From the NCBI RefSeq assembly GCF_002245355.1, contig NZ_NOWF01000002.1, forward strand, positions 366,996 to 430,995: 64,000 bases of DNA, given 5' to 3'. Origin of the DNA: Paludifilum halophilum (GTDB taxonomy: Bacteria > Bacillota > Bacilli > Thermoactinomycetales > DSM-45169). The notes beneath the pieces are model-generated. The model was not told where the DNA came from, searched no databases, and saw only the letters and a program-made list of their open reading frames with translations. Numbering within the stretch: the first letter of the stretch is position 1; the number at the start of each line of letters is the position of its first letter. This document shows positions 18,506 to 29,100 of this stretch, piece by piece. The position numbers and the translations under genes were made by a program.

Positions 18506-21500
18506 ACTCCCTTCAACCTCTTTTTGCGCTGATTGCGCAGGCGTTTTTTACCTTTACTCATCATCTCGTACATTTCCGATTCTTCTTCCGAATCTGGATC
18601 CTCCTCATCCTCTCCTTGACTTAAATGTTCCGCTAAAGACAGGATTGTCGGGTAAGTGAACAGGGTGACCACCGCCACATTCGTTCCCAGCTTTTCATTC
18701 AAGCGGTTGGTGACATGGATAATGTCCAATGAACTCGCTCCGAGCTCAAAGAAATTATCATGAATCCCTACCTGGTCCATCCCCAGGAACTGACTCCAAA
18801 TTTCCGCCAACGTCTTTTCCATTTGGTTTCGGGGTTCGACATAAGGGTGAGACAAATCCGGCCTTGCATTGGAAGAGGTGCTTCGCGACGGATCGCCGCC
18901 TTCCGCCCGGTCTCTGTTCATGGTGATCCATTGGTCGATCCTCGCCTGCAGATCACCGGTGGAGACGACCAGCTGATGAAATCCATCGGCGGCCAACACG
19001 TACTCAAACAGCTCCTCTCCCTCTTCCGGCTGGATCGCCAATTCCGCCAGGGACTCCCCGAGGGTTGAAGTGTGTTCTCCCCAAAACTGCCACGCATCCC
19101 AGTTCACGCCGATCCAAGGCACCCGCTCCTGTTGGTTGTGCCGTTTCACAAAGGCATCCATATAGAGATTGGCCGCGGAATAGGCGGAAAAGCCGAGTCC
19201 GCCAAGTAAAGAGGCCACCGAGGAGAACAACAGGCAAAAGTCGAGATCTTTCCCTTGTAAAACGCGTTGTAACACATGAAGACCGTATATTTTGGATTGA
19301 AATTGGTCTTCCTCCATGTTCTTCGGAATCTCTTCAATCGCCCGGAAAGAGGTACTTCCCGGCAGGCCCGCCGCGTGGAAGACACCGTGAATGCGGCCAT
19401 AGCGCCGTTCCGCTTCGGCAACGACTTCTCTCATTCTCTTTTCATCAGAGACATCCGCCTGCATCACGCTGACTTCTGCCCCCATGCTTTCCAACCGCTG
19501 TACTTTGCGAATTTTTCGGGAGGTTTCCTCATCCTCTCCGTGCCGGTCGATCCAGTCCTCCCATTCCTCCCGGTTCGGAACGGAACTGCGGCCGGTCAGC
19601 ACCAGTTTGACCCGTCCCTTTTTCGCCAGCAGTTGGGACAATATATGACCGATACTGCCGAGACCGCCTGTAATCAGATAAACGCCCTCCGGCCGAATCT
19701 GTCCCGGCAAAGCTTCGGCTTTCTGCAATTCCACCGGTTTAAACCGCTGTACCCAACGATGGCGGTGACGGTAGGCGATGATGCGATCGGTGGAAGGATG
19801 CTTCAGTTCAGCCAGTAATTGTCCGAGTAACTCCTCCTCTCGCCAGGAACCGGCAGATGGAAGATCGATGTCGATACTCCAGCATTGGATATGGCTGTAC
19901 TCCTGCGGAATCACTTTACAAGGACCGAGTACCGTCGCTTTCTCGGCACAAATCGTTTCAGCGCCTGTCACTTCCTGCATTTGATTCGTAAGGACAAAGA
20001 TCTTGCATTCATCCGTCACCTGCTGACGGGTGACGGCTTGGGCAAGAAAGACTAAGCTGTAATAACCCCGCTGTTGCCACCGGTTGATATCACGGTTTTC
20101 GTCCGATCCGGACTCCCGGGAGACACCCCATAGGTGCAGGATGCGGGAAGGAACAACCCCTTGTGTCCGCAATGCTTGGCACAAGGTTTCATACTGGGTT
20201 CCATCAGCGGGATCCAACTCAAAATCATGTTCCGACCGCTGAGCAAATGCCGGACCGACATGGACTGTGATCACCTGTTTTCCTTCCCGTCTCAAGCGTT
20301 CCACCAGCTCCGCGCCGATTCGGCTCCGGTCATCCAACACCATCCATGCGCCATCCTCGGTCTGTTGCATCTCCCCGGTTGGGGGCAACAACGTCCGGTC
20401 CCAGGAGGGAATGTAAAACCATTCATTCATCGGTTTCTTTCGGTCCAAAGCGGAGCGGTTTCCGGCCCATCCGTCAACTCCGTCCGGTTGCTCGTCGATC
20501 CAATAACGTTGGCGTTCAAAGGGATACGTCGGCAGGGTGACAAGATTTCTCTGTTCGTTTCGATAAAAACCGTTCCAATCGATCTCGCAGCCTGCCAACC
20601 AGAGACGCCCGAGCTTTTGCAGCAGGTGAAAGCTGTCGGAAACCTTTTCCCGCGGGTGACGAACGAGATTGACAATCACATGGTCCGGTTGTTTCCCGGC
20701 ATGCTTGCGCGCAAAGGTGGAAAGCGTGTTTCCGGGTCCCACTTCCACCAAAACGGCGTTTTCATCCCGCAACACCGGATCCAACCCGTCCGCGAACCGG
20801 ACGGTTCCCCGCAAATGCCGGGCCCAATAATCCGGATCCGTCACCTCTTCCGCCGTGATCCACGTCCCGGTCATGTTGGAGACAAAGGGAATCCGGGGCG
20901 CGTCACGGGGGATTTCTCCGACAGCCTGTTTAAATCGGTCCAGGATCGGAGCCATCATATGGGAATGGAAGGCATGGGACGTATGCAAAGGACGGGACTG
21001 AATCCCTTCCCGGGACAGTTTTTCGGCCAGAGAAGCGATAGCCGCATCGGGGCCGGACACTGTACAGAGCCCCGGAGCATTGACAGCCGCCAAGGAGGTT
21101 TCTCTTCCCAGATATGGCCGCAGATTTTCTTCCGCCAGCGGTACGCTGAGCATACTGCCCGACGGCATCTCCTGCATCCATCGGCCGCGTAAAACGACCA
21201 GCCGAAGGGCATCTTCGAGGGAAAACACTCCCGCCAGGCACGCCGCCACATATTCACCGATACTGTGGCCGATCATCGAGTCCGGTCGGATGCCCCAGGA
21301 AATCAACAGTCGGGCAAGGGCGTATTCAAAGGCGAACAAGGCCGGCTGTGCCATCTCCGTCCGATTCAACCTTTCCGCCACGGTTTGGCGGTCCCCACCC
21401 GCCGCCGGATACATAATTTCCTGCAAATCAGTGTGAAACAGACGTTGAACAATGGCAAAACAGCGATCCATTTCCTGCCGGAAGACTTCTTCCGTTTCGT

Positions 21501-24500
21501 ACAATTCCCGTCCCATATCAAGATATTGGGAGCCCTGTCCGGAAAACAGAAAGGTGACCGGTCGGCTCTGTTCTTTGACCCAAGCGGTCATGACCCGGTC
21601 TCCGGCCGGATCCTCCGGAATCTTGGTCCCTTCATCGTCTTGGGAAGCCATCCACACTCTGCGGTACGGAAAGGGTTTGCGCCCGACTTGCAGTGTATAG
21701 GCGACATCCGCCAAAGGAACAGCGGGGTTTTCTTTGAAATATTCCATGAGCTGTTCGGTCCTGCTCTCAAGGGCCGTCTCCGTCTTTGCCGAGAGAAACA
21801 GCAGCTGATGGTGACGGCTCTCCCCGCTTGACGGCAATGAAGGAGCTTCCTCCAACACCACATGGGCATTGGTGCCTCCGATCCCGAAGGAACTGACTCC
21901 GGCCCTTCTGGGTGATCCGTCGCTTTCCCACGGTGTCAATTCCGTATTGACGATAAATGGACTGTTGGCAAAGTCAATCTTGGGGTTCGCCTTTTTATAA
22001 TGCAGACTAGGCGGAATTTGACGATGTTTCATCGCCAACACCGTTTTGATCAATCCCGCGATCCCGGCGGCACTGTTCAGATGCCCGACATTGGTTTTCA
22101 CCGACCCGATTCGGCAAAATCCGGTTTTATCGGTGCCAAAAGCCTGTTTCAAAGCCTCGATCTCGATCGGGTCCCCCATTTCCGTTCCTGTTCCGTGGGC
22201 TTCGAGGTAAGTGATCGTCTCCGGGGAAAAACCCGCCATCTTGTAGGCGTCGCGGATCACTTCCGCCTGCCCTTGAACGCTGGGTGCCGTAAAGCCGACT
22301 TTGCGGTTCCCGTCGTTATTGAGCCCAAACCCTTTGATCACGGAATGAATGCAATCTCTGTCCGCGATGGCGTCTTCCAACCGTTTCAGGACCACGACAC
22401 CGACACCGTCGCCAAATACTGTCCCCGCGGCTTCCTCGTCAAAGGCGCGGCAATGGCCGTCCGGAGAGTTGATCATGCCATCCTGGTATAAGTAGCCCGC
22501 TTTTTGCGGGAGGCTGACAGTCGCCCCTCCCGTCAATGCGACATCACAGGCTCCCGTCAACAACCCTTGACAGGCCATGACCATATTGACCAGCGAAGTG
22601 GAACAGGCCGTCTGCATCGTCACACCCGGTCCCTTTAAATTCAGTTTATAAGCCATATACGTACTGAAAAATTCCCGGTCGTTCAGAAGCATCGACCCGA
22701 ATTGTTCCGTACCGTTTAGCGAGGCAAACCGGGTAATCCACGGTAAATTGGGAGTTGTCCCGGCATACACCCCGATCTGGCCCGGACTGCGGTCCGGATC
22801 ACAGCCGGCGTTCTCCAAAGCTTCCCAGGCACATTCCTGGAACATCCTGAACTGCGGGTCCATCATTTCCGCTTCCCGGGGGGAACAATCAAAAAAGTTG
22901 GCGTCAAATAAATCGATCTCTTCCAGGATTCCTTTTGCTTTTACATAGTTCGGGTTTTCAATCAAGGCGGGATCGATCCCCGATTCCCGCAACTCTTCAT
23001 CGCTGAAGAAGGAGATGGATTCCACACCCTGACTCAGGTTTCTCCAATATTCATCCAGATTCTTGGCTCCCGGAAAACGTCCGGACATCCCCACCACGGC
23101 GATTTCCGATCCATCCCGTCGACCTGTCGATGTTCCGCCCGCTTCAGAGGACCGGGATGAACGTTTGACTTGAACCCGTTCCGGTTGGTTCACCGGCTGT
23201 TCCCGGTGAAAATGTTCGGCCAAAGCATGGATGGTGGTATATTCGTACAGGGTAACGGTGGAAATTTCCCGACCGAACACGCCGCTCAATTTCGAAGCCA
23301 ACTGTGTGATGTCCAGAGAACTGGCTCCCAGCTCAAAGAAATTTTCATTCTTGCCGACCTGATCAAATCCGAAATGGCCCTTTACCACTTCGGTGATCGT
23401 GTTTTCCATATCCGACAGCGATGAGGGAACCTCCCTCGGCTTCCTGCGTTCCCGGGCTGGAGTGCGGGATACGGCCTCCGTATCAGGCGACTCCCCTTCG
23501 GGCGCTTTTCCCTCCAGAGGAAAACGGCGTTTTTCAAAAGGATAGGTCGGCAGCGGAATGCGGGATCGTTTTTCTCCATCGTGCAGGGCGGTAAAATCCA
23601 AAGAAACTCCCGCCGACCAAAGCTGTCCCACCCGGTTGAGGAGATACCGAAAGTCCGGTTGTGTTTCCCGGGGATGTCGGACCATGTTGAACGCCGGTTG
23701 ATCCGGTTTTCTGGCGGGATGCCTGCGAACCAAACCGCTGAGCGTGTTCCCCGGACCGACCTCGACAAAGACGGTGTTTGACTTTTGCAACAAGGCGTCC
23801 AGGCCGTCATCAAAACGAACGGTATGGCGCAGGTGTTTTGCCCAGTAATCCGGATCGGTCGCCTCTTCCCCGGTAATCCAGGTCCCTGTCACGTTGGAGA
23901 TATAGGGAATGGACGGTTTCTCCCGTTTCAGACGTCCCACTTCCTCAGCCAATCGCTCCGACACGTCATCCATCATATCGGAATGAAAAGCATGGGAGGT
24001 ACGCAGTTTCCGTGTCTGGTGCCCTTCCTCTTCCAATCGCCGGGCTAGTCCGTCAATCGCTTCATGGGTCCCGGATACGACACATTGGGCTTTTCCGTTG
24101 ACTGCCGCCAGTGATAGACCGTCACACAGGTATGGACGCAGGTCTTTCTCTGAAAGAGGCACACCCAGCATGGCCCCCGCAGGTCTGGACTGCATGAGCT
24201 TTCCCCGCAGAACAACCAGACGGAGACTATCCTCCAGGGAAAAGACACCCGCCAGGCAAGCGGCCACATATTCCCCGATGCTGTGACCGATCATCGCATC
24301 CGGTCGGATTCCCCACGATTTCAGCAATTGGGCCAAAGCATACTCAAAGATGAACAATAGCGGTTGTGTGATATCCGTGCGGTATATCGCCTCAGCCTGC
24401 TCTGGTCCGGTATCCTCGGGATCGAGGAAACTTTTCAAATCCAAGGCCACGGACGGCTGGACCTGATCGATACAGCGGTCCACCTCTCGGCGGAAAACGG

Positions 24501-26163
24501 GTTCCTCCCGGTACAAACCGAGTCCCATCCGGATATACGGACTCCCCTGACCCGAAAACATGAAGACCACGTTTTTAGCATCCTGCCCCATCCCGTGGGC
24601 CTGGGTGATTTCGGAAACCGGTCCGGAAAGCCGTTGGGCCAACTCCGGAGCATCTGCACAGACCCAAGCGCGGCGGTACTTGAAATGTTTGCGCCCCATT
24701 TGCAGAGTGAAGGCGAGATCCGCCAACGAAACATCCGGGTGATCCTGTATAAATTGATGCAAATCGCCGGCCGCCCGTTCCAACGCCGCTTCCGTCTTCG
24801 CGGACAGCGGAATCAGCTGCGGTCGGGTTCCTCCCGCATCAGAGGTTTTTCGCACCGGCGACTCCTCCATCACGATGTGGGCATTGGTTCCACCCAGCCC
24901 AAAGGAGCTCACCCCCGCCCTCAACGGATAAGGATCGTTCCTCCACGGTTTTAACTCGGTATTGACATAAAACGGACTGTTGGCAAAATCGATTTTCGGA
25001 TTGGGGTTATGAAAATGGAGACTGGGCGGAATCTGCTGATGCTTCAGAGCCAATACCGTTTTAATGAATCCGGCTACTCCCGCCGCTGCATCCAGATGCC
25101 CGATGTTGCTTTTGACCGATCCGATCGGGCAATACCCTTTTCGATCGGTATCAAAGGCGAGTTGCAAGGCCTCGACCTCAATCGGATCACCCAGCACTGT
25201 TCCCGTTCCATGGGCTTCAATGTAGTTGATACTTTCCGGTTCGACCTCCGCCATCTGATGGGCGGCCCGGATCACGTCCGTCTGTCCACCGGTACTGGGA
25301 GCCGTATAACCCACCTTGCGGTTCCCGTCATTGTTCATCGCCGAACCCTTGATCACCGCATGAATCGTGTCACCGTCTTCGACAGCGTCCTTCAGACGCT
25401 TAAGAACAACCATACCGACCCCTTCACCGAAAACCGTACCCCCGGCCTGTTCGTCAAAGGCCCGACAATGCCCGTCCGGGGAGTGGATCATTCCTTCCTG
25501 GTAGAGATAGCCTGATCGATGGGGAAGGGTCACCGAGACCCCGCCCGCCAGGGCCAGGTCGCATTCCCCGCCGAGTAATCCCTGGCAGGCCAAGTGAATG
25601 GCCACCAGAGAGGTGGAGCAGGCCGTTTGTACGGAAACGCTGGGCCCCTTGAGATTCAGCTTGTAGGAAAGGCGAGTGGCAAAGGACGGGTCATTCAAGT
25701 GCATCACTTGAAACTGGTCGGCCGGATTATGCGAAGGGGAAAGATTTTGCGACATCCAGTACAAATTATTGGACGCTCCGGCATACAACCCGACCAGCCC
25801 TGTACAGGTTTCGGGATTATAACCGGCATGCTCCATCGCTTCCCAGGTACATTCATGCAACAGGCGATACTGAGGATCCAAGAGGGCCGCTTCCCTCGGT
25901 GTATAGTCAAAAAAATCGGCATCAAAGGATTCGACATCCTCCAACATGGCTTTTGCCCGAACATATTGCGGATGTCGCAGCAGTTCCGGATCCACTCCGG
26001 CTTCGGCCAACTCTTCTTCCGTAAAAAAAGTGGTGGATTCCACGCCGTTTTTTAAGTTATGCCAGAACTCGTCGATATTGGCCGCACCTGGAAACCGTCC
26101 GGTCATCCCGATCACGGCTACTTCCAAACCGGTTTCCGCAAATTCGCTGTTGTTTCCGTCCAT
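18502..26163 (-). CDS. Bimodular type I PKS, KS-AT-ACP-KS-AT-KR-ACP
   Basis: 2553 residues. Module 1: KS (Cys182, His318, His357), AT (GHSIG Ser628, HAFH near 724), ACP (GASSL, Ser949). Module 2: KS (Cys1187), AT (Ser1634, HAFH), a KR-type structural region from about 1910, the KR NADPH site GGLGSIG near 2166, catalytic Ser2315 and Tyr2328, and ACP Ser2478. Both ATs look malonyl-specific. Module 1 has no KR, so the beta-keto group made there stays; module 2 reduces. In a dihydroisocoumarin these two modules would build the C4a keto carbon needed for ring closure and the reduced C6 position. A charged Lys/Arg tail (KGKKRLRNQRKKRL) at the C terminus looks like a docking element for the next protein. 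The upstream PKS ends 21 bases before this start. Confidence 0.94.
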   Translation of the reverse strand: MDGNNSEFAETGLEVAVIGMTGRFPGAANIDEFWHNLKNGVESTTFFTEEELAEAGVDPELLRHPQYVRAKAMLEDVESFDADFFDYTPREAALLDPQYRLLHECTWEAMEHAGYNPETCTGLVGLYAGASNNLYWMSQNLSPSHNPADQFQVMHLNDPSFATRLSYKLNLKGPSVSVQTACSTSLVAIHLACQGLLGGECDLALAGGVSVTLPHRSGYLYQEGMIHSPDGHCRAFDEQAGGTVFGEGVGMVVLKRLKDAVEDGDTIHAVIKGSAMNNDGNRKVGYTAPSTGGQTDVIRAAHQMAEVEPESINYIEAHGTGTVLGDPIEVEALQLAFDTDRKGYCPIGSVKSNIGHLDAAAGVAGFIKTVLALKHQQIPPSLHFHNPNPKIDFANSPFYVNTELKPWRNDPYPLRAGVSSFGLGGTNAHIVMEESPVRKTSDAGGTRPQLIPLSAKTEAALERAAGDLHQFIQDHPDVSLADLAFTLQMGRKHFKYRRAWVCADAPELAQRLSGPVSEITQAHGMGQDAKNVVFMFSGQGSPYIRMGLGLYREEPVFRREVDRCIDQVQPSVALDLKSFLDPEDTGPEQAEAIYRTDITQPLLFIFEYALAQLLKSWGIRPDAMIGHSIGEYVAACLAGVFSLEDSLRLVVLRGKLMQSRPAGAMLGVPLSEKDLRPYLCDGLSLAAVNGKAQCVVSGTHEAIDGLARRLEEEGHQTRKLRTSHAFHSDMMDDVSERLAEEVGRLKREKPSIPYISNVTGTWITGEEATDPDYWAKHLRHTVRFDDGLDALLQKSNTVFVEVGPGNTLSGLVRRHPARKPDQPAFNMVRHPRETQPDFRYLLNRVGQLWSAGVSLDFTALHDGEKRSRIPLPTYPFEKRRFPLEGKAPEGESPDTEAVSRTPARERRKPREVPSSLSDMENTITEVVKGHFGFDQVGKNENFFELGASSLDITQLASKLSGVFGREISTVTLYEYTTIHALAEHFHREQPVNQPERVQVKRSSRSSEAGGTSTGRRDGSEIAVVGMSGRFPGAKNLDEYWRNLSQGVESISFFSDEELRESGIDPALIENPNYVKAKGILEEIDLFDANFFDCSPREAEMMDPQFRMFQECAWEALENAGCDPDRSPGQIGVYAGTTPNLPWITRFASLNGTEQFGSMLLNDREFFSTYMAYKLNLKGPGVTMQTACSTSLVNMVMACQGLLTGACDVALTGGATVSLPQKAGYLYQDGMINSPDGHCRAFDEEAAGTVFGDGVGVVVLKRLEDAIADRDCIHSVIKGFGLNNDGNRKVGFTAPSVQGQAEVIRDAYKMAGFSPETITYLEAHGTGTEMGDPIEIEALKQAFGTDKTGFCRIGSVKTNVGHLNSAAGIAGLIKTVLAMKHRQIPPSLHYKKANPKIDFANSPFIVNTELTPWESDGSPRRAGVSSFGIGGTNAHVVLEEAPSLPSSGESRHHQLLFLSAKTETALESRTEQLMEYFKENPAVPLADVAYTLQVGRKPFPYRRVWMASQDDEGTKIPEDPAGDRVMTAWVKEQSRPVTFLFSGQGSQYLDMGRELYETEEVFRQEMDRCFAIVQRLFHTDLQEIMYPAAGGDRQTVAERLNRTEMAQPALFAFEYALARLLISWGIRPDSMIGHSIGEYVAACLAGVFSLEDALRLVVLRGRWMQEMPSGSMLSVPLAEENLRPYLGRETSLAAVNAPGLCTVSGPDAAIASLAEKLSREGIQSRPLHTSHAFHSHMMAPILDRFKQAVGEIPRDAPRIPFVSNMTGTWITAEEVTDPDYWARHLRGTVRFADGLDPVLRDENAVLVEVGPGNTLSTFARKHAGKQPDHVIVNLVRHPREKVSDSFHLLQKLGRLWLAGCEIDWNGFYRNEQRNLVTLPTYPFERQRYWIDEQPDGVDGWAGNRSALDRKKPMNEWFYIPSWDRTLLPPTGEMQQTEDGAWMVLDDRSRIGAELVERLRREGKQVITVHVGPAFAQRSEHDFELDPADGTQYETLCQALRTQGVVPSRILHLWGVSRESGSDENRDINRWQQRGYYSLVFLAQAVTRQQVTDECKIFVLTNQMQEVTGAETICAEKATVLGPCKVIPQEYSHIQCWSIDIDLPSAGSWREEELLGQLLAELKHPSTDRIIAYRHRHRWVQRFKPVELQKAEALPGQIRPEGVYLITGGLGSIGHILSQLLAKKGRVKLVLTGRSSVPNREEWEDWIDRHGEDEETSRKIRKVQRLESMGAEVSVMQADVSDEKRMREVVAEAERRYGRIHGVFHAAGLPGSTSFRAIEEIPKNMEEDQFQSKIYGLHVLQRVLQGKDLDFCLLFSSVASLLGGLGFSAYSAANLYMDAFVKRHNQQERVPWIGVNWDAWQFWGEHTSTLGESLAELAIQPEEGEELFEYVLAADGFHQLVVSTGDLQARIDQWITMNRDRAEGGDPSRSTSSNARPDLSHPYVEPRNQMEKTLAEIWSQFLGMDQVGIHDNFFELGASSLDIIHVTNRLNEKLGTNVAVVTLFTYPTILSLAEHLSQGEDEEDPDSEEESEMYEMMSKGKKRLRNQRKKRLKGV

Positions 26164-26184
26164 GAATCGTCCCCTCCATTCCCT

Positions 26185-29100
26185 CTATCCTCTTCTTCTC
26201 AGTCGCTGTTTGCGCCGATTCTTCCCTTCATCGATGATCTCGGATCGTTCCTGCTTTTGAACGCCCTCCTGCTGTCCGGTTTCCTTCGGAAGAAGCGCTT
26301 GAGCCAATGAATGGATCGTCGGGTGGGTGAACATCATCACCGTCGGAACCTCCCGGTTCAACGCCTTTTTGATTTTTGCGTTCAATTGCAATAAGTCCAA
26401 CGAGGTAGCACCCATTTCAAAGAAATTATCGTGGACTCCCACATGATCCATCCCGAAATAGTCCTTCCAAATAGCCGCCAACGACTGTTCCAGGTCCCCT
26501 TTTTCCATATCGGTTTCACCAGGAGCCGGCTCGATGGTCTCGTCTCTTTTTTCCGGATCCGTATCCAAAAGCCCCGTCGGGGTTTGAACTTGTAAACGTT
26601 CCGCCAAATCATGGGTGGACACCATCACCTGGGCTTGATCCCCCTGCAGGGCGCGTTCAAATACCTCAACGCCTTGGGAAGGCGACAAACTCCGTTCCGT
26701 CTCTTCCTGGATCCGGGATGGATCATCCGTCAACAGTGCACTGGCCAACTCTTTTTCCGATGCCGCCGCCATCCCTACTTCCCGCCAGCGATCCCAATTG
26801 ATCGAAACCGTGTGCCCCCATCCGTTGGCACACCGGTAATGGGCATAGGCATCGAGGAAGGTGTTGGACGCAACGTATCCCACTTGACCGATGGCTCCCA
26901 GTACGGATACCAAGGAAGAATAGAGTACAAAGAAGTCCAATCGAATGCCTTCCAATACCCGTTCCAAGACCAGGGTTCCTTTGACTTTGGAAGAGAGGAC
27001 GCTTTTTTCCAGCTCGCCGCTCCTCCGTTGAATGACAGCTCCATCCGGCACCCCCGCCGCATGGATCACACCGTGGATCGCTCCAAAGTGATCGACAGCT
27101 TGGGCAACGGCCGCTTTCATCTGCTCTTCATCGCTGACATCGGCGCTCAAGATCAAGGGGCGGACACCGTGTTGTTCAATGGCCATCAGTTGTTGGATCT
27201 TTTGCGATACGGGATCATCATCCCCCCGCTCCTGAAGATACGCTGACCATTCATGACGGGCCGGGAAGGCGGTGCGCCCGATCAGAACCGGCTGCGCACG
27301 GACCTCTTTCGCTAAATATTCCGCCAGTGTCAATCCCATCCCGCCCAGACCGCCTGTGATCAGGTAAACTCCCTCTTGACGCAACGGCCGCTCACCCGGT
27401 TTCGCTCTCCCCGGAGCGACAGGCTTGACCGTGTGCACCCAGCGGCGTTGTCCCCGGTAGGCGATCACTTCCTCGGCGGTTTCAGTCTGAAGCTCAGCGA
27501 GCAGTCGCTGGATCAGGCGATCTTGCTGTCCATTCCCCGGTTCAGGCCATGCCAGATCGAGACTGGTACACCGAATATGACCGTATTCCTGCGGAATGAC
27601 CCGACAAGCACCGAGAACGGTGGCCATCACCGGATTCAGCCGTTCCTCCCCCGTCACCTCTTGCATTCGGTCCGTCACGACAGTCAAACGGATGGGGTGA
27701 TCCGGGAAATCTCCGCAGGCTCGGGCCAGTGATAACATACTGCTGTAGCCGCGTTCCAGCAGGGGATCGAGCGTGTCCGGATCCATCCTGCGATCCTCAC
27801 CCATCCCCCACAGATGAATGACCCGGTCCGGCAGTCCGCCTTTTTCCCGCAGAGACTCCAGCAACTGTCGAAAGTGGTCGTCATTCACCGGATTGAGGAC
27901 ATAAGAACGGTTGCCGCTCAAGGCGAAGTCCGTTCCGATCCGGGCGGTGACAACCTGATGCCCCGACTGTTCCAAACGATGTTGCAACTCCTCCCCCCGT
28001 CCATGCTCATCCAATAAAAGAAGGTACCGGAAACGATTCTGCACATCGGGCCGGGGCCATTCAGTACGCTCCCAGGAAGGGACATAAAACCAACCATCGG
28101 GATCCGCTTTTTTCCGGCCGTTCACGGAGGAAGAAGCGACCGTCCGGGAAGCCACCTCCGCTTTCATTCGGTCAAGCGGGACCGTTTCCATCCCATACGG
28201 TTGTCTTTCAAAGGGATAAGTCGGGAGAGAGAGTCGATTGCGCCGTTCACGGTCATGAAGGCTTTTCCAGTCGATCTCCACTCCGGTGAGCCAGAGACGT
28301 CCCACACGTTGCAACAAATAGCGGCTGTCCCGCTCCTGTTCGCGGGGATGACGAACCAGGTTGAGTACGGTCTGCTCCTTCCGGTGAGCCTCATGCTTCC
28401 GGACGAACATACTCAGGGCATTGCCGGGACCCGCTTCAAGAAAAACCGCATGCTCTTCCGAGCAAAGCCGGTCCAAACCCTTTGCGAACCGAACCGTTTG
28501 CCGCAACTGTTTCGCCCAGTAAGCGGGGTCCGTCGCTTCCTCCGGGCGAATCCAGGTGCCGGACAGATTGGATATATAGGGAATGCGCGGCGGATTCAGA
28601 CGAACCCGGCTCACAGCGTCCTGGAAGTCCTTCAGAATCGGGTCCATCATACGGGAATGGAAGGCATGGGAGGTATGCAGTTTTCCGACGGAAATCCCCT
28701 TTGCCTCCAATCGCTGTGCCAAAGCATTGATTTCAGCCTTTGTTCCGGAGACGACGCAAAGCTGGGAACTGTTGACCGCCGCCAACTCCAGTCCTTCCGA
28801 CAGCTCCGCCGCCAACTCCTCTTCCCGCATCGGCACACTCAACATCGCACCTTCCGGCATGCTCTGCATGTATTTTCCCCGCAAAGCCACCAGCGCCAGA
28901 GCATCTTCCAGGGTGAAAACACCGGCCAGACAGGCGGCGACATATTCGCCGATGCTGTGCCCGATCATTCGCTCGACAGGGATTCCCCACTTCATCAACA
29001 GCTTGGCGAGGGCATACTCAAAGATAAACAGCAGGGGCTGGGCCACAGCGGTCTGTTTGATGCGCTCCGCCGCTTCCCCGTCTGCTTGTTCCGGATAGAG